Numbered from the stretch's first letter, positions 30,471 through 41,054 are shown. The stretch: DNA of 64,000 nucleotides from Bradyrhizobium diazoefficiens (GCF_016616425.1 NZ_CP067101.1:2418001-2482000); one strand, 5' to 3'. Numbers and translations: made by a program. Notes: generated by a model from the sequence alone, not told the origin.

Positions 30471-31457
30471 GTGGCCACGTTCAAGGCGATCCGGATCGAT
30501 AAGGCGGACAAGGGTACCACCGCCGCGCTGACGCAGTTCGATGAAGCCGAACTGATGGACGGCGACGTCACCGTCCGTGTGGAATGGTCGACGCTGAACT
30601 ACAAGGACGGCCTCGCGCTCACCGGCAAGGCGCCGGTGGTGCGCCGCTTCCCGATGATCGCCGGCATCGACTTCGCCGGCACCGTCGAGCAATCCTCGCA
30701 TCCGCAGTGGAAGGCGGGCGACAAGGTCATCTGCACCGGTTGGGGCATGGGCGAGACCCATCTCGGCGCCTATGCCGAGAAGGCGCGGGTGAAGGGCGAC
30801 TGGCTGGTCACGCTGCCGCAGGGCCTGTCGGCGCGCGACGCCATGGCGATCGGCACCGCCGGCTTCACTGCGATGCTCTCGGTGCTGGCACTGGAGAAGC
30901 ACGGTGTATCGCCGAAGAGCGGTCCCGTGGTGGTGACAGGCGCCGCCGGCGGCGTCGGCTCGGTCGCCACCGCCGTGCTGTCGAAGCTCGGCTACCACGT
31001 CATCGCCTCGACCGGCCGGGTCTCGGAGACCGACTATCTGAAGCATCTCGGAGCAGCCGAAATCATCGATCGAAGCGAATTGTCGGCGCCGGCGAAGCCC
31101 ATCGCCAGGGAGCGCTGGGCCGGCGGCGTCGACAGCGTCGGCTCGGCCACCCTCGCGAATCTTCTCTCGATGACGAAATATGGTGGAGCGATTGCGGCCT
31201 GCGGCCTGGCGGCGGGCATGGACCTGCCATCTTCCGTCGCACCTTTCATTTTACGCGGGGTGTGCCTTCTCGGCATCGATTCCGTGATGTGTCCGATCGA
31301 GCCCAGGAAAGCCGCCTGGCAGCGCCTGGCATCGGATCTGGATCGGACGAAACTAGCTGAAATCACTCATGAAATTGCGCTCGACCAGGTTTTGGATTGG
31401 GGCGCGAAAATCCTGGCGGGTGAGGTCCGCGGCCGCATCGTGGTAAAAATCGTCTAG
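30471..31457 (+). CDS. YhdH/AcuI-type zinc-independent quinone oxidoreductase (acryloyl-CoA reductase-like)
   Basis: 328 aa from GTG 30471, with CAGGGAG 8 bp upstream. Medium-chain dehydrogenase/reductase without structural zinc. [32 protein letters not shown] and the NADPH fold [14 protein letters not shown] are diagnostic for the YhdH/AcuI group, which reduces acryloyl-CoA to propionyl-CoA. It lies 40 bp after the MFS gene and may be co-transcribed with it. Confidence 0.92.
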   Translation: MATFKAIRIDKADKGTTAALTQFDEAELMDGDVTVRVEWSTLNYKDGLALTGKAPVVRRFPMIAGIDFAGTVEQSSHPQWKAGDKVICTGWGMGETHLGAYAEKARVKGDWLVTLPQGLSARDAMAIGTAGFTAMLSVLALEKHGVSPKSGPVVVTGAAGGVGSVATAVLSKLGYHVIASTGRVSETDYLKHLGAAEIIDRSELSAPAKPIARERWAGGVDSVGSATLANLLSMTKYGGAIAACGLAAGMDLPSSVAPFILRGVCLLGIDSVMCPIEPRKAAWQRLASDLDRTKLAEITHEIALDQVLDWGAKILAGEVRGRIVVKIV

Positions 31458-31570
31458 CGGCGTTCAGACTTTACCAACCAAGCTGCTTCAATGTCGCCAT
31501 GGTTAGTATGGTAAGCAGTGGGTAAAGAGATAAGGCATCGCCCGCTGCGGGGGTTAGTTCGGAGTTGAGC

Positions 31571-32170
31571 ATGCTTGCGCGTCTTGTGTTGGGGGCTGTC
31601 ACGGCGGCAGCAACGGTTGCGCCGGCGCTTGCCGGAAGCATGAACGCCGACGAGGCGCGCCGCTTCGTGGCCGGCAAGGTGTTCGCCTTCACCTGTTTCG
31701 ACGGCACCCGCGGTGCAGGCCGCATCCTCGACGACCTCGGCGCCGCCGGTGCGGTGCAGTTCTCGGGCGCCGGCCCGGTCCGTCATCTCCGCCTGCCCGG
31801 CAATACGCTCCAGATCCGCGGCCAGAACGTCTGCGCCTCGATCAAGGGCATTCCGTTCGAGCCCTGCTTCAACCTGGAAAAGACCGACGATCGCAGCTTC
31901 CGCGGCTCGGTGTCGGGCATGGGCTTCGCTTATTGCGACTTCCATCACCAGGGCGGCAACCAGATGCTGATGGCGCGCGCCGCGGCTCGGCCGCGCTCGC
32001 TGCACAGGCCCGAGCACACCGGTTCGGTCAGTCCGTCGAACACGGAAGTTGCCTCGCGGGTGGAGACGCCGCGTGTCGAGAGCAGCCGGCTCGAGCCGGT
32101 GAAGTCGGAGATCAAGTCGGAGCCCGCCAAGAACGAGGGGCCGCTGGAGCTGCGCCGTTCGACTCAATGA
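31571..32170 (+). CDS. Secreted hypothetical protein
   Basis: 199 aa from ATG 31571 (MLARLVLGAVTAAATVAPALAG), a signal peptide with probable cleavage at ALA-GS. The central part has four Cys (FTCFDGTRG, NVCASIKG, PCFNL, YCDFHHQGG) that could form two disulfides. The last 60 residues are a charged, low-complexity tail (SRVETPRVESSRLEPVKSE). I do not recognise the family; a periplasmic location is inferred. Confidence 0.7.
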   Translation: MLARLVLGAVTAAATVAPALAGSMNADEARRFVAGKVFAFTCFDGTRGAGRILDDLGAAGAVQFSGAGPVRHLRLPGNTLQIRGQNVCASIKGIPFEPCFNLEKTDDRSFRGSVSGMGFAYCDFHHQGGNQMLMARAAARPRSLHRPEHTGSVSPSNTEVASRVETPRVESSRLEPVKSEIKSEPAKNEGPLELRRSTQ

Positions 32171-32334
32171 GAGGGCCGCGCGGGACCGCCCGCGCACTTT
32201 AGTCATTGAAGACATCCATCGAACACGAAGCCGCCGCGCCGTAGTCATACGGACGGCGGCCTTCATTTGTTGGTAGCTGTTCGCGCTCCAGTTTGCGTAC
32301 GGCCGGGGGCGCGGCCCGATAAAAGGGTTCAACG

Positions 32335-32580
32335 ATGTCGCTGTACTTTTTCCGCATCAGCACCGGTCGCTACTCCGGCGCCGCCGACCAGCCGTACGAG
32401 TTCGAAGATCGCGCAGCCGCCTGGACCGAGATGACCGAAGTATGCGCCAATTTGCTCGGTGGCATCGCGCGCAGCCTGAAGCCCAATGCCCGATGGTGCA
32501 TGGAGCTGCTCGACGAGAACAAGAAGCCGGTCTTTCGCCTCAGCATCATCGGCGAGAGCGTCGGATGCAAAGCGACCTAG
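32335..32580 (+). CDS. DUF6894-like small protein
   Basis: 81 aa, starting MSLYFFRISTGRYSGAADQP and continuing with YEFEDRAAAWTEMTEVCANLL. The opening YFFRIS, a short G-rich turn, an EFED-type strand and a Glu/Ala helix resemble DUF6894 proteins, which are frequent and multicopy in Bradyrhizobium. Function unknown. It precedes the first chemoreceptor by 207 bp. Confidence 0.6.
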   Translation: MSLYFFRISTGRYSGAADQPYEFEDRAAAWTEMTEVCANLLGGIARSLKPNARWCMELLDENKKPVFRLSIIGESVGCKAT

Positions 32581-32787
32581 CACTGACTTCAGGCTGTAAT
32601 TTACAACTATGACGAGATCATTTTCCTTCGATTTCAATCATTTGACGCAAAAGCCAGTATTTCTCCGAGGGGTCTCGTTAACCAAATCGGAATGTGAAGC
32701 GCTCAACTTTTGGGCAAGGGCGCAATCAACGCCAGTAGCAGCCGACAATGACTCGGCAGCGCATTTCCTTCGGGGGAAAACACGCCC

Positions 32788-34524
32788 ATGTTGAGCCTTG
32801 TTCAGAATCTGAGGATCGGGACCAAGCTGGCGATCGCTTCGGCTCTCGGGGTGCTCCTGGTCGGAGCCATGATCGCAAGCCAGGTGCTCGGCAATGCGAG
32901 CGTCCGCGAAACCAGCCAGAGCGCACTTGAACAGCATGAGATTGCGCGCGAGGCAGCCACGGCCGAAGTTGCCGTTCACGGCATGCAACTCGCAGTGCGA
33001 GACCTTCGCCTCGCCAATAACGCGGCCGATCTTCAGAAGGCCACCCGGAGTTTGGATGACCGGCAGAAATCGGCGGGCGTGCTGGTCGAGGCGATGCTGA
33101 GGCTTTCTCACGCGGCCGAGAACCGTGCTCGCATGGAGAAACTGAGATCGCTGGCCGCCGACTATGGAAAGGCTGCACAGCAGATCGCCGGCGTGCGCGG
33201 CGAAGCCTTGGCCGCGAGCGGCGCAGACGGCCCGCCGCGCGCCGCGAAGCTCAATGAAGACGCCATTCGCATTGCGCGGGAGGTCACCCTGCCGATCGCA
33301 GCCCAACTGGATGCGCTGGTCACCGAGATCGCCGACTACGCGAGTCGTAGATCCAAAGAGAAGAATGCCGCGTCCGCCGCCCAAATGAGATCGAGCGACC
33401 AGCTTGCGATCCTGATCGGCGCGCTCGCCATGTTCGTCCTCGTCGGCTCCTGGCTGATGTCGTTCCTGACCATCGCCCGGCCGATCCGTGCGCTGACGGT
33501 AGCCATGGACAAGCTGGCCGGCGGCGATTTCTCCGTGGTGCTGCCCGGGCTCGGCCGCAAGGACGAGGTCGGCGACGTCGCCGCGGCCGTCGAGAAATTC
33601 AAGATCGTGTCCGAGCGGAAGGCGCGCGAGGAGGCCGAGGCCAAGATCAGTCAGGAACAGGCTGCAGCCGCGCAGCGCAAGGCCGAGATGCACAAGCTCG
33701 CCGACGGCTTCGAGGCAGCGATCGGCGAGATCGTCGATACCGTGTCCTCGGCCGCCACCGAGCTGGAAGCCTCTGCGTCGACGCTGACCTCGACTGCGAC
33801 GCGCGGACAGGAACTGACGATCGTGGTTGCTGCCGCCTCCGAAGAGGCATCCACCAACGTGCAGTCGGTCGCGTCGGCGACCGAGGAGCTGTCGTCCTCG
33901 ATCACCGAGATCAGCCGCCAGGTGCAGGAATCCGCTCGCGTCGCAAGCGAGGCGGTGAGCCAAGCCCGCACCACGACTGATCGTGTCGGCGAGCTTTCGG
34001 CCGCAGCGGCGCGGATTGGCGACGTCGTCGAACTGATCAACACCATCGCCGGCCAGACCAATCTCCTGGCGCTCAACGCCACGATCGAGGCCGCGCGTGC
34101 CGGCGAGGCGGGGCGCGGCTTTGCTGTGGTCGCCTCCGAGGTCAAGGCGCTCGCCGAGCAGACCGCGAAGGCGACCGGCGAGATCGGCCAGCAGATTGCC
34201 GGCATCCAGACTGCCACGGAGCATTCGGTCGGCGCGATCAAGGACATCAGCCACACCATCGAGAAGTTGTCGGAGATCTCCTCGACTATCGCAGCCGCCG
34301 TGGAAGAGCAGGGCGCTGCGACGCAGGAAATCTCCCGCAACGTGCAGCAAGCGGCGGAAGGCACTCATCAGGTGTCGGCCAACATCACTGACGTGCAGCA
34401 CGGTGCGAGCGAGACCGGCTCGGCATCCTCGCAGGTGCTGGCGGCGGCGCAATCGCTGTCCGGCGACAGCAATCGCCTGAAGCTAGAGGTCGGCAGATTC
34501 CTCGATACCGTGCGCGCTGCCTGA
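32788..34524 (+). CDS. Methyl-accepting chemotaxis protein
   Basis: 578 aa transmembrane chemoreceptor. TM1 is at about 10-32 and TM2 at about 205-226, bracketing a helical periplasmic sensor of about 170 residues. HAMP follows ([19 protein letters not shown]), then the coiled-coil signalling domain with the hairpin tip [20 protein letters not shown]. No CheR-binding pentapeptide is seen at the end (FLDTVRAA). Its signalling domain is nearly the same as that of the next gene. Confidence 0.93.
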   Translation: MLSLVQNLRIGTKLAIASALGVLLVGAMIASQVLGNASVRETSQSALEQHEIAREAATAEVAVHGMQLAVRDLRLANNAADLQKATRSLDDRQKSAGVLVEAMLRLSHAAENRARMEKLRSLAADYGKAAQQIAGVRGEALAASGADGPPRAAKLNEDAIRIAREVTLPIAAQLDALVTEIADYASRRSKEKNAASAAQMRSSDQLAILIGALAMFVLVGSWLMSFLTIARPIRALTVAMDKLAGGDFSVVLPGLGRKDEVGDVAAAVEKFKIVSERKAREEAEAKISQEQAAAAQRKAEMHKLADGFEAAIGEIVDTVSSAATELEASASTLTSTATRGQELTIVVAAASEEASTNVQSVASATEELSSSITEISRQVQESARVASEAVSQARTTTDRVGELSAAAARIGDVVELINTIAGQTNLLALNATIEAARAGEAGRGFAVVASEVKALAEQTAKATGEIGQQIAGIQTATEHSVGAIKDISHTIEKLSEISSTIAAAVEEQGAATQEISRNVQQAAEGTHQVSANITDVQHGASETGSASSQVLAAAQSLSGDSNRLKLEVGRFLDTVRAA

Positions 34525-34802
34525 CGGCATCCAATGCGCGCAGATCGACCCGCTGGCGCTCAACGCCGAGCCGCGAGATGTCGGCCGCACTGCCAGGCAT
34601 GGTTGCGGAACACATGGCATCGCCGACGGCGACCTCGGCAGTTTGGCGTAGCTTCCCGTTAACGCCTGTTTGCAACTATGGACGCAGTCTTACGGGATAA
34701 GAATCAGCCAGCATTGTTGAACCGACCTTCGTCTCGCCACCGTCGTGGCGATTGCGGCGCAGGCGGCTTGCGCGTTGCTGGGTATCATCGGGATTGGGTG
34801 TG

Positions 34803-36491
34803 ATGTCGAAGTTGTCTATCGTCTTCAAGCTGCTGACCGTGTTGTCGGTCCTCGTGCTCTCGCTCGCCGGCGTCGGCGTGATGGCAATCGGAACGATGCA
34901 GAAGATCAATGCCCACACCGTCGAGATTGCACAGAGCTGGCTGCCGAGCGTGCGTGCGCTCGGCTCGATGCGTGCCGACATCAACGAGCTGCGCGTCGTC
35001 CTGCGTCTGCACCTGATGCAGCAGAGCCCTGAGGGCAAGGAAGCCGCCGAGAAGCGCATGGCGCCGCTGCGCGAGCGCATCGAGAAGACGCGCAAGGTCT
35101 ATGAAGGCTTGATCACTTTGCCGGAGGAGCGCTCGATCTACGAGCGTTGGACCAAGGCCTGGGCCGAATATTTGAACGGCGTTCAGGAGACGATGGCGCT
35201 GTCGCGCAAGAGCACCGGCCACTTCCCGACCGAGGCCAACGAGATGTTGCAGACCAAGGTCGCAAAGATGGCCCAGGCCGCGGATCCCCTGCTTCTGAAG
35301 AGCATCGAGCTCAACAATCACGGCGCCGAGACGGAAACCAGGCAGGCGGCCGACAGCTACGCCACCATCTTCCGCCTGCTCGTCGGCATCATCGTTGCTG
35401 CCGTCGTGATCGCGATCGGCGCCGCCTATTATCTCGTGCGCGACGTGTCTCGCGGTATTGCCTCGATCATTCGTCCGATGCAGTCGCTCGGCGAGGGTGA
35501 CCTCTCGGCCGAGGTGCCGCATCGCGGCGAGAAGACCGAGATCGGTTCGATGGCGGATGCGCTCCAGATCTTCAAGGAGGCGTTGATCGCGAAGAAGGCC
35601 GCCGATGAAGCCGCCGCCCACGACGCCGAGGCCAAGATCGAACGCGGCCGCCGCGTCGATGCCATCACGCGCAATTTCGAGGCCATGATCGGCGAGGTCG
35701 TCGAGACGGTGTCGTCGGCCTCGACCGAGCTCGAGGCCTCCGCGGCCACGCTAACCGGCACGGCGCAGCGCGGCCAGCAGCTCGCAACCGTCGTTGCCGC
35801 CGCGTCCGAGGAAGCCTCCACCAACGTCCAGGCAGTGGCGTCCGCCTCGGAAGAGCTGTCGTCCTCCATCACCGAGATCAGCCGCCGCGTGCAGGATTCG
35901 GCGCAGATGGCGGCGGAAGCCGTCGAGCAGGCGGCGCGGACCAATGACCGCGTCAACGCGCTGTCGCAGGCGGCCGCCCGCATCGGCGACGTCGTCGAGC
36001 TCATCAACACCATCGCGGGCCAGACTAACCTGCTGGCGCTGAATGCGACGATCGAAGCGGCACGCGCCGGCGAAGCCGGCCGCGGCTTCGCCGTCGTCGC
36101 CTCCGAAGTCAAGGCACTGGCCGAGCAGACCGCGAAGGCGACCGGCGAGATCGGCGCGCAAGTCGCAGGAATCCAGGCTGCGACGCAAGAATCCGTCAGC
36201 GCCATCCAGGAGATCGGCGGCACCATCGAGCGGTTGTCCGAGGTGTCGTCGGCCATCGCCGCCGCCGTCGAGCAGCAGGGCGCGGCGACACAGGAGATTT
36301 CGCGCAACGTCCAGCAGGCCGCACTCGGCACGCAGGAAGTCTCGTCCAACATCACCGACGTGCAGCGTGGCGCGATCGACACCGGCTCGGCCTCGGGCGA
36401 AGTGCTTTCGGCAGCCAAATCGCTGGCGACCGACAGCACGCGTCTGAAGGTCGAGGTCGCGCAGTTCCTGGAATCGGTCCGCGCGGCCTGA
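34803..36491 (+). CDS. Methyl-accepting chemotaxis protein with four-helix-bundle sensor
   Basis: 562 aa from ATG 34803 (MSKLSIVFKLLTVLSVLVL); upstream in-frame residues are not conserved-looking. TM1 is at about 8-30, a 4HB_MCP-like sensor contains MQKINAHTVEIAQSWLPSVR and MRADINELRVVLRLH, TM2 is at about 195-215, then HAMP and the signalling coiled coil. The tip hairpin and flanks are identical to those of the preceding receptor over more than 50 residues, so the two genes are paralogues with different sensors. Confidence 0.94.
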   Translation: MSKLSIVFKLLTVLSVLVLSLAGVGVMAIGTMQKINAHTVEIAQSWLPSVRALGSMRADINELRVVLRLHLMQQSPEGKEAAEKRMAPLRERIEKTRKVYEGLITLPEERSIYERWTKAWAEYLNGVQETMALSRKSTGHFPTEANEMLQTKVAKMAQAADPLLLKSIELNNHGAETETRQAADSYATIFRLLVGIIVAAVVIAIGAAYYLVRDVSRGIASIIRPMQSLGEGDLSAEVPHRGEKTEIGSMADALQIFKEALIAKKAADEAAAHDAEAKIERGRRVDAITRNFEAMIGEVVETVSSASTELEASAATLTGTAQRGQQLATVVAAASEEASTNVQAVASASEELSSSITEISRRVQDSAQMAAEAVEQAARTNDRVNALSQAAARIGDVVELINTIAGQTNLLALNATIEAARAGEAGRGFAVVASEVKALAEQTAKATGEIGAQVAGIQAATQESVSAIQEIGGTIERLSEVSSAIAAAVEQQGAATQEISRNVQQAALGTQEVSSNITDVQRGAIDTGSASGEVLSAAKSLATDSTRLKVEVAQFLESVRAA

Positions 36492-36506
36492 TCTCTACGC
36501 GCTCGT

Positions 36507-36575
36507 GGGTGAGGGGTTACGCTCTCATTGAACGCTGCGGCCCCTCACCCGGATTGCTGCGCAATCCGACCTCTC
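36507..36575. repeat. GGGTGAGGGG palindromic repeat
   Basis: GGGTGAGGGG (36507-36516) pairs exactly with CCCCTCACCC (36541-36550), followed by the hairpin GGATTGC/GCAATCC (36551-36567) and GACCTCTC. Closely similar blocks occur at 40365-40483 and 55342-55500. Confidence 0.8.
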
Positions 36576-36584
36576 GCCTGATCT

Positions 36585-39272
36585 TTACGCGCTGGTCTGC
36601 GGAGCCGGCGGCGGTGCGACCTGTCGTCGGAACAGGATGCGCTGGTACAGCCAGCCGATCGCGACCAGCACGACGCCGAGGCACATGAAGGACAGCGCCC
36701 GGTAGACGCCGGTCAGCGTCGACATGTCGATGACGAAGGCTTTGAGGATCGTCAACGCGATGACGGCGGCCGACGCCAGCCGCGCCCGCTCGGAGTTGAC
36801 GAGAATGCCGACGCCCAGCAACACCACGCCGAAGGCCAGCCAGCCGACAGAATAGGTGTATTGCTCGGCGCCCGTCGTCTCGCCCGTGGAGAGGATCGGG
36901 CCGTGATAGAAGCGGCGGATCTCCAGCGTGACATAAGCGAGCGCGAACACGAGTGCGCCGCCGGCGATGGCGTTGGCGTAGATCTTGCCGCGCATGTCGG
37001 CCACCGCATAGGACAGCAGAAGCATCAACACTGCCGGCAGCGCGTAGCCGAGCAGCAGCAGGTTGAACACCGCGCCGCCGACGTCGATGCGCCAAATCAA
37101 TGGATTCTCCAGGGCCAAGAGGCCGAACACGCCGATGAGCCCGCCGATCGCCGTGAGCGCGACCGCGCCGACATTGTGCACGATGCTGTGGCTCCTCAGC
37201 CGCAAGCGCTCCAGCCCGATCGCCATCGCGAGCGTGACACAGACTTGCAGCGCGAATTCGAGCAGCGAGGGGGCCACCGTCATGCGGCCGCCGGTCGCAA
37301 AATGTCGGATCTCCATGAACGCAAGCAGCGCGGTGAACAGGATCGCGGCGGACTCGACCATGCGCAGCGGCGCATCGTCGGCGCGGCGGCGCAGGAAGAT
37401 ACTCGCGGCCCAGAACGATGCCGCCGGCAGGCCGTAGCCCCACAACAGCCAGTTCAGAATCGGCGTGGTGCCGACGGCATCGCCGACGATGCGGGGATCG
37501 TAGCCGATGCGCGCGGTGACGAGCCCCGCGAAGATGGCGGCGAGCCAGCGCAGGAACGGGATCGGCCGCTGCATCGAAATCCAGGCGGTGCCGAGCGACA
37601 TCAGCGCCAGCGCGATCGTCAGCCAGCCCTTCTCCAGCGCGAAGGTCAGCGCCAGCGCCAAGGCACCGAGCGTGCCGGTTGCGAACAAGGCGGTGGAGAT
37701 CATGGCGCCCGGCCGGGTCTCGCGACGCGCGAGGGCTTCGGTCGCAGCGCCGAAGGCCGCGGCGAGCAGCACCGCGAGGATCGCAAACGGGATCGAGCGG
37801 TCGAGATGGGCGATGCGCGCGTAGAGCGCAACCAGGATCGCGGTCGGCGTCGCGACGGCCGCCGCCGACCACACCACCGGGATGATCGCCGAATTAGAGC
37901 GGCCCTGGGCGAGGAAGCCCGCGACGCCGAAGCCGGCGGCGAAGATCGCGGCCGTCACCAGATGCAGCGTCACGGAGCTGTCGGTCGCGGTAGGTCCGAT
38001 TCCGGCTATGGGTCCGCCCGGCAGCACCAGCATGTCCGGATTGGCGCGCACCGCCCATTCGGCGAAGACGATGAAGACGGTCGCCGCGGCGGCACCGATG
38101 GCGCCGGTGGCCGCCGGCGCGCGCCAGGCGACGAGAAGCGTCGCGCCGACGAGGAGCGCAAACGCGATCAGCGCCAGATCGGCGTGTGCGCTCGACAGCA
38201 CGATCAACATCGCGCCGAACAGATAGGCACCGAGCGAGCCCGACGACACCGGCTCGATCTCGCCGTCCTCGATGCCGGGTCCGAACATGAAGCCGCAGAC
38301 GACGAGGAGCGCCGCCAGCATGAAGCCCGCGACGACATGGAAAGCGTGCGGCGCGACTTGCAACGTTTCCGTATCGAGACCCGGGAAGATCCAGAGCACG
38401 GCGAAGACGATGGTCGTGACCGCAAGCCAGCGCCAAAGCCGGATGCGGGCGAGGCCGAAGCTCGCGGCGGTGACGATCGCGAGATAGATATAGAGCGCCC
38501 AATAGTCCGGCTTGCCGCTGGAGACGAGCAGCGGCGTCACGAAGGCGCCGACCACGCCGAGGCCGGCGAGCGCCGGTCCATGCAGCAGCGCGGCGGCGAG
38601 CGTGCCGAGCGCGACGAGACCGAGCAGCACGAAGGCGGTCGCGGGCACGAGGAAGCCGTAAAGCGCATAGGCGGCATAGATGGTCGCGAACGCCACCGCC
38701 GTACCCGCCGCGGTGAGGATTGCGGGAATGTTGGCGACCGGCAGCGCCTGGATGCTGGAGATGCTCTCCTTGCGCCGCGTCCATTCGCCGGCACCCAATA
38801 GCGCGAGCGCGAACAGGCCGCCCAGGAATACGCGCACGCCGGGGCCGAGAAGGCCGGCCTCGATCGAATAGCGCACCATGAAAAAGCCGCCGAGTGCAAG
38901 CGCAAGGCCGCCGATCCACACCACCCAGCGGGTGCCGAGCCGCTCCTCGAAGCCCGGGGGCGCAGCCGGTAACGGCGGTGGCGCATCGGCGCTCGGCTCT
39001 AGCGGCGGCGGCGCGACGTGATCGGCGATTGGCGGCGGGACCGGCTCGGCTTCGGGCGCAAGCGGCGGCGGCTCGGCGGGCGCCGCGGCAGGCGTCTGCT
39101 CCTGCACAGGCATCAATGGCGGCGGCTGCACCTGCCGCTGCGCGTAGAACATCTCCTCGAGCGCATTCAGTCGCCGGCGCAGCTCGGCCGCCTGGCTGGA
39201 GGCCTTGATCGCGATCAGGAAGGCGGCGATCGCGATGATCAACGCAAGGACGTCAAACGGACCGTCGAACAT
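36585..39272 (-). CDS. DUF2339 giant polytopic membrane protein
   Basis: 895 aa from ATG 39272 (MFDGPFDVLALIIAIAAFLIAI). After a first membrane helix and a short coiled coil (AAELRRRLNALEEMF), residues 48-107 are very Pro-rich. The rest is more than twenty hydrophobic helices, starting at GTRWVVWIGGLALALGGFFMVRYSI (quoted in part), the hallmark start of DUF2339. The family occurs widely in proteobacteria; a role in the envelope is suspected but no function is established. Confidence 0.88.
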   Translation of the reverse strand: MFDGPFDVLALIIAIAAFLIAIKASSQAAELRRRLNALEEMFYAQRQVQPPPLMPVQEQTPAAAPAEPPPLAPEAEPVPPPIADHVAPPPLEPSADAPPPLPAAPPGFEERLGTRWVVWIGGLALALGGFFMVRYSIEAGLLGPGVRVFLGGLFALALLGAGEWTRRKESISSIQALPVANIPAILTAAGTAVAFATIYAAYALYGFLVPATAFVLLGLVALGTLAAALLHGPALAGLGVVGAFVTPLLVSSGKPDYWALYIYLAIVTAASFGLARIRLWRWLAVTTIVFAVLWIFPGLDTETLQVAPHAFHVVAGFMLAALLVVCGFMFGPGIEDGEIEPVSSGSLGAYLFGAMLIVLSSAHADLALIAFALLVGATLLVAWRAPAATGAIGAAAATVFIVFAEWAVRANPDMLVLPGGPIAGIGPTATDSSVTLHLVTAAIFAAGFGVAGFLAQGRSNSAIIPVVWSAAAVATPTAILVALYARIAHLDRSIPFAILAVLLAAAFGAATEALARRETRPGAMISTALFATGTLGALALALTFALEKGWLTIALALMSLGTAWISMQRPIPFLRWLAAIFAGLVTARIGYDPRIVGDAVGTTPILNWLLWGYGLPAASFWAASIFLRRRADDAPLRMVESAAILFTALLAFMEIRHFATGGRMTVAPSLLEFALQVCVTLAMAIGLERLRLRSHSIVHNVGAVALTAIGGLIGVFGLLALENPLIWRIDVGGAVFNLLLLGYALPAVLMLLLSYAVADMRGKIYANAIAGGALVFALAYVTLEIRRFYHGPILSTGETTGAEQYTYSVGWLAFGVVLLGVGILVNSERARLASAAVIALTILKAFVIDMSTLTGVYRALSFMCLGVVLVAIGWLYQRILFRRQVAPPPAPQTSA

Positions 39273-39322
39273 GAAGCCTCCAGGCGGCCGGCGGGGCAGA
39301 GGCCGATCACGCAAATCTCGAG

Positions 39323-40291
39323 TTAGCGCCGGGAGCGCACGCGCAAGCCCGGTGCGGGCCGCTCCTGGAGCACGTCGCGCCGGAAGCGATAGAGCGCCGC
39401 CGGCCGTCCGCCCGTCTGTGTCGACATCACGCCGGTCGGTTCGACCAGGGCTTCCATTTCGACCAGGCGGCGGAAATTCTGCTTGTGCAGGTGCCGGCCG
39501 GAGATCGCCTCCACGGTGTGCTGCAGTTCGGTAAGTGTAAATTCAGGCGGCAAAAGTTCAAAGACGACAGGACGATACTTCAGTTTTGCCCGCAGCCGCG
39601 CGATCGCCGTGGCGAGAATCCGGCGGTGGTCGAACCGCATCGAGGTCCCGAGCGGTGGAAGCCTCGTGCGCGCGGATGCCGCAGGACGGCCGTCGCGCCG
39701 CGCTTCCTCGACCAGCCCGGCCTCGTACAGGAGCTCGTAGCGGTCGAGCACGCGCTCCTCGTCCCAGGCCGCCCCGTCGAGGCCGAAATAGAACCGCACG
39801 CGATCCTTGCGCGGCAGCGCGCGCGTCGTCTCCGGCGTCTCCTCCGCGGCCCACTCGGTCAGCGCAGGAATGATGTCGCGGGCGATGATCGCGGGCGGCT
39901 CCTCGCGCCAGTCTTCCCAGGGGAAGAAGCGGTACCATGGCGCGAAGCTCGCCGCGTTTGCCGCCAGCTCGCCGTCCACCGCGCGCGTCAGCGCGAGATA
40001 ACCGATCGACACCATATGCGCGCCGGTGTCGCCGGCCTCGGCGTGGCGGCCGCGATCGCCGAAGGTGTAGAGCTGCTCGACATAGCCCAGCCGCAACCCG
40101 GCCTGTTCCTCCACCCAGGCGCGCAGGCCGATCTCGAAGGTGCGGTGCGCCAGCGCGTCGAATGGGCCGAACGGCAGGCCGGCAAGCCCGTCACTGCCGC
40201 GCGCGGTGAGGATCAGCGGCTCATGGCCCTCGATCGCGACGATCGCCGCGGTCAGGCCGATCTCGATCGGCGTCAGCAGCTTGTCGCTCAT
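39323..40291 (-). CDS. nadQ: NadQ-like transcriptional regulator (Nudix-like domain plus winged helix)
   Basis: 322 aa. The N-terminal ~150 residues resemble a Nudix domain with a broken Nudix box: HRTFEIGLRAWVEEQAGL has Ala where the catalytic REUxEExGU motif has Glu, so it should bind and not hydrolyse a nucleotide. The C-terminal region has KLKYRPVVFELLPPEFTL, LHKQNFRRLVEMEALVEPTG and GGRPAALYRF, the winged helix shared by NrtR and NadQ regulators. A role as repressor of nadABC, about 10 kb away in this window, is inferred from the family and from the twin palindromes there. Confidence 0.75.
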   Translation of the reverse strand: MSDKLLTPIEIGLTAAIVAIEGHEPLILTARGSDGLAGLPFGPFDALAHRTFEIGLRAWVEEQAGLRLGYVEQLYTFGDRGRHAEAGDTGAHMVSIGYLALTRAVDGELAANAASFAPWYRFFPWEDWREEPPAIIARDIIPALTEWAAEETPETTRALPRKDRVRFYFGLDGAAWDEERVLDRYELLYEAGLVEEARRDGRPAASARTRLPPLGTSMRFDHRRILATAIARLRAKLKYRPVVFELLPPEFTLTELQHTVEAISGRHLHKQNFRRLVEMEALVEPTGVMSTQTGGRPAALYRFRRDVLQERPAPGLRVRSRR

Positions 40292-40364
40292 GCGATGAGG
40301 ATCGCAGGTGTTGCGAGAAAGATATGCCGATTAATTGCGGCGGTCTCTCCACGGGCTCGCTGTA

Positions 40365-40483
40365 ACCTCTCCCGTTTGCGGGAGAGGTCGGCGCGTCGCG
40401 CCGGGTGAGGGCTTTCTCCTCTAGGGGATTGCCCCGTTGCGGAGACACCCTCTCCCCAACCCTCTCCCGCAAGCGGGAGAGGG
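40365..40483. repeat. CTCTCCCG palindromic repeat pair
   Basis: Two hairpins, ACCTCTCCCG/CGGGAGAGGT (40365-40388) and CCCTCTCCCGC/GCGGGAGAGGG (40460-40483), bracket a GCGCGTCGCGC piece and a GGGTGAGGGC block. Same family as 36507-36575 and 55342-55500. Confidence 0.8.
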
Positions 40484-40511
40484 GGCGCACCCATGCTTTG
40501 GCGCGCAGCTG

Positions 40512-41018
40512 TCATTCGAGCTCGATCACGAAGGGGCGGCCCTCGACCATCATCGCGCCCGGGCCGATCTCGTCGAGCGCGCGCAGCATGCGGCCGTTGC
40601 GCCCCAGTGCAAGGTCGGCAAGGCCGACGATGCGCCGGTTCGGCGAGGCGATCGGCGAGGCCGCACGGATCTTCCTGGCGATTTCGAGCTCGTCGCGGTC
40701 TGGATTAAGCGCGCACACCGCCGCAAACGCGCTCGCGGTGGAGCGGCTGATGCCGGCATAGCAATGGACCACCAGCGGCGCACTGCGGTCCCAGCCGCGC
40801 ACGAAGTTCAACACCTGATCGATATGCGCCTCGGACGGCGCGACGAAACCGTCCATCTCCTGGGTGATGTCGTCCATCGACACCTTGAGATGATTGGCCG
40901 GCAGCACGGAGACCGGCCTCGCCACCTGCTCGACATTGGCCATCACGGTCAGCACATGGCTGGCCCCGGTGAGGCGGACGGTTTCGGGAAGCGCGGCGAG
41001 GGAACAGACGTGGATCAT
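40512..41018 (-). CDS. Tyrosine/dual-specificity phosphatase-like protein
   Basis: 168 aa. The PTP loop HCYAGISRSTASAF matches HCx5R(S/T), giving the Cys nucleophile and the phosphate-binding Arg. The substrate may be a phosphoprotein or a small phosphate ester. The gene stands alone between repeat-filled gaps. Confidence 0.85.
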   Translation of the reverse strand: MIHVCSLAALPETVRLTGASHVLTVMANVEQVARPVSVLPANHLKVSMDDITQEMDGFVAPSEAHIDQVLNFVRGWDRSAPLVVHCYAGISRSTASAFAAVCALNPDRDELEIARKIRAASPIASPNRRIVGLADLALGRNGRMLRALDEIGPGAMMVEGRPFVIELE

Positions 41019-41054
41019 GGCGGACCTTTTTCTTGATTATAGCCGCGGCCGTAG

